A stretch of 13,483 bases of DNA, from the NCBI GenBank assembly GCA_902783705.1, contig CACZSA010000130.1:1-13483 (forward strand), written 5' to 3'. This DNA comes from an uncultured Ruminococcus sp. (lineage in GTDB: Bacteria > Bacillota > Clostridia > Oscillospirales > CAG-272). Shown here in pieces: positions 12,811 through 13,483 of the stretch (position 1 is its first letter; every line of letters begins with the position of its first letter). The notes beneath the pieces are model-generated. The model was not told where the DNA came from, made no database searches, and saw nothing but the letters and a program-made list of their open reading frames with translations. Position numbers and translations under genes: made by a program.

Positions 12811-13483
12811 TTACAGGGACTGGAACACCGTCACGAGCAGATACGCCACCGCCGCGAAGATGCCGCCGTAGAGGAGAACGTACTTCCAGTACGCGCTCTT
12901 GTCGACGGGAAGGTCGCCGACGAACTTGCCCGTCTGGGCGTTCATCGCGAAGGTGTATTTCGTGCCGTTCCACGTGGTGTTGAGCAGCCAGACCGGGTAG
13001 AGCGCATAGCGCACGGTGCCGTTTTTGAGCTGGATGGACGAGCTGTCGAGGGACACGGTCTCATACCCCATCACCTGCTCGGCAAAGGCGGCCTCCGCGG
13101 TCTTCTTGATGCGCTCGTTCGCGCGGTCGATGCTCTGCTCCGCCGTGACGTCGTACTTGTCGGCGAGATAGCCCGCGAGGTACGCCGTCTGGAAGGGGAC
13201 CGCCTCATGGACGTCGAAGGGCTCGATCGATTCCATCAGGGTGTCGTCCATCTTGGAGGAGCCGTCGACCGGGACCGCCTCGAAGTCGATCGATCCGCCG
13301 CGCTCCACGAGATATTCCTCGGTCTCCACGTAGTTGTAGTTCCGGTCGGACCACGTGCGGGAACGGGTGGCGCGGAAACGGAGACGCGCGTCCGCTGAGG
13401 AGTCGAAGAGCCAGTACGGGACGTACACGCCCTTGATCTCGTCGAGGTGGTTCTCGTCCTTGAAGAGCTTCGGGACGAGCTTC
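12811..13483 (-). CDS. Membrane-anchored zinc-ribbon-type protein (YdjG-like), C-terminal part
   Basis: A partial gene: 223 residues are visible and the frame stays open through the right edge, so the true start lies outside. The GTG at 13428 is only the first start-like codon and is not the real start, because the family sequence continues upstream (KLFKDENHLDEIKG). Landmarks are VYVPYWLFD, TRSRTWSDRNYNY, PVDGSSKMDDTLMESIEPFD, FQTAYLAGYLADKYDV, ANERIKK, and VRYALYPVWLL. A single C-terminal transmembrane helix (AYWKYVLLYGGIFAAVAYLL) is followed by a short end. This matches Clostridial proteins annotated as TFIIB-type zinc ribbon-containing, related to YdjG; the cysteine ribbon expected at the N-terminus is not in the window. 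It is followed 16 nt later by the TPM gene, supporting a joint membrane complex. Confidence 0.8.
   Translation of the reverse strand, partial: KLVPKLFKDENHLDEIKGVYVPYWLFDSSADARLRFRATRSRTWSDRNYNYVETEEYLVERGGSIDFEAVPVDGSSKMDDTLMESIEPFDVHEAVPFQTAYLAGYLADKYDVTAEQSIDRANERIKKTAEAAFAEQVMGYETVSLDSSSIQLKNGTVRYALYPVWLLNTTWNGTKYTFAMNAQTGKFVGDLPVDKSAYWKYVLLYGGIFAAVAYLLVTVFQSL

Noticed and set aside
11220..12983. A 1.8-kb plus-strand open frame antisense to the TPM and DUF6935-like genes
   Set aside because: Same reasoning: no recognisable domain, biased composition, and the opposite strand carries recognised families with good ribosome binding sites.
11238..13483. The zinc-ribbon/TPM block as a defence system
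   Set aside because: No nuclease, NTPase, protease or toxin-like domain is visible; resemblance to the ydjG-ydjH envelope-stress genes explains it better.

Overview
The window is GC-rich and densely coded. It combines strong AAAGGAG-type ribosome binding sites, near-consensus -10 boxes with a 17-bp spacer, and protein families typical of Clostridia: a 7TM sensor beside a two-component pair, a TPM/zinc-ribbon membrane cluster, a cytoplasmic GH95 enzyme and a DUF5722-like wall-facing protein. This suggests an uncultured GC-rich member of the Bacillota (class Clostridia), probably from an animal gut or another glycan-rich habitat. No 16S gene, plasmid or phage hallmark is present, so placement below class is inference.

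Layout. Positions 1-361 carry no gene. They hold a palindromic intergenic repeat, a rho-independent terminator that probably serves a gene to the left, and a clear promoter at 293-321. A plus-strand operon follows (362-5164): a 7TM/PAS sensor with a degenerate kinase-like C-terminus, a membrane histidine kinase, a NarL/LuxR-type response regulator, and a protein with three S1-type RNA-binding domains. The first three genes are joined by ATGA stop/start overlaps. The S1-domain gene lies 74 bp further on, behind a hairpin that buries its own ribosome binding site.

A terminator hairpin at 5234-5262 separates this operon from a convergent minus-strand operon (11055 down to 5312). That operon starts from its own promoter at 11112-11140 and encodes a cytoplasmic GH95 alpha-L-fucosidase/galactosidase, a 1032-residue exported protein anchored at its C-terminus with a glycosidase-like middle region, and a small three-helix membrane protein overlapping it by ATGA.

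A second minus-strand operon enters from the right edge (beyond 13483 to 11238) and ends at a terminator at 11195-11221. It encodes the C-terminal part of a membrane-anchored protein resembling the zinc-ribbon YdjG family, a TPM-domain protein resembling YdjH/YgcG, and a small protein of a conserved uncharacterised Clostridial family. In Bacillus subtilis, ydjG and ydjH belong to a PspA/SPFH envelope-stress operon, so this block is most likely an envelope-associated module whose upstream partners lie outside the window.

Working picture: one signalling operon with possible translational feedback on an RNA-binding protein, one glycan-processing operon split between the outside and inside of the membrane, and one envelope-maintenance operon. 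No CRISPR array, tRNA, rRNA, insertion sequence or known defence system was found.
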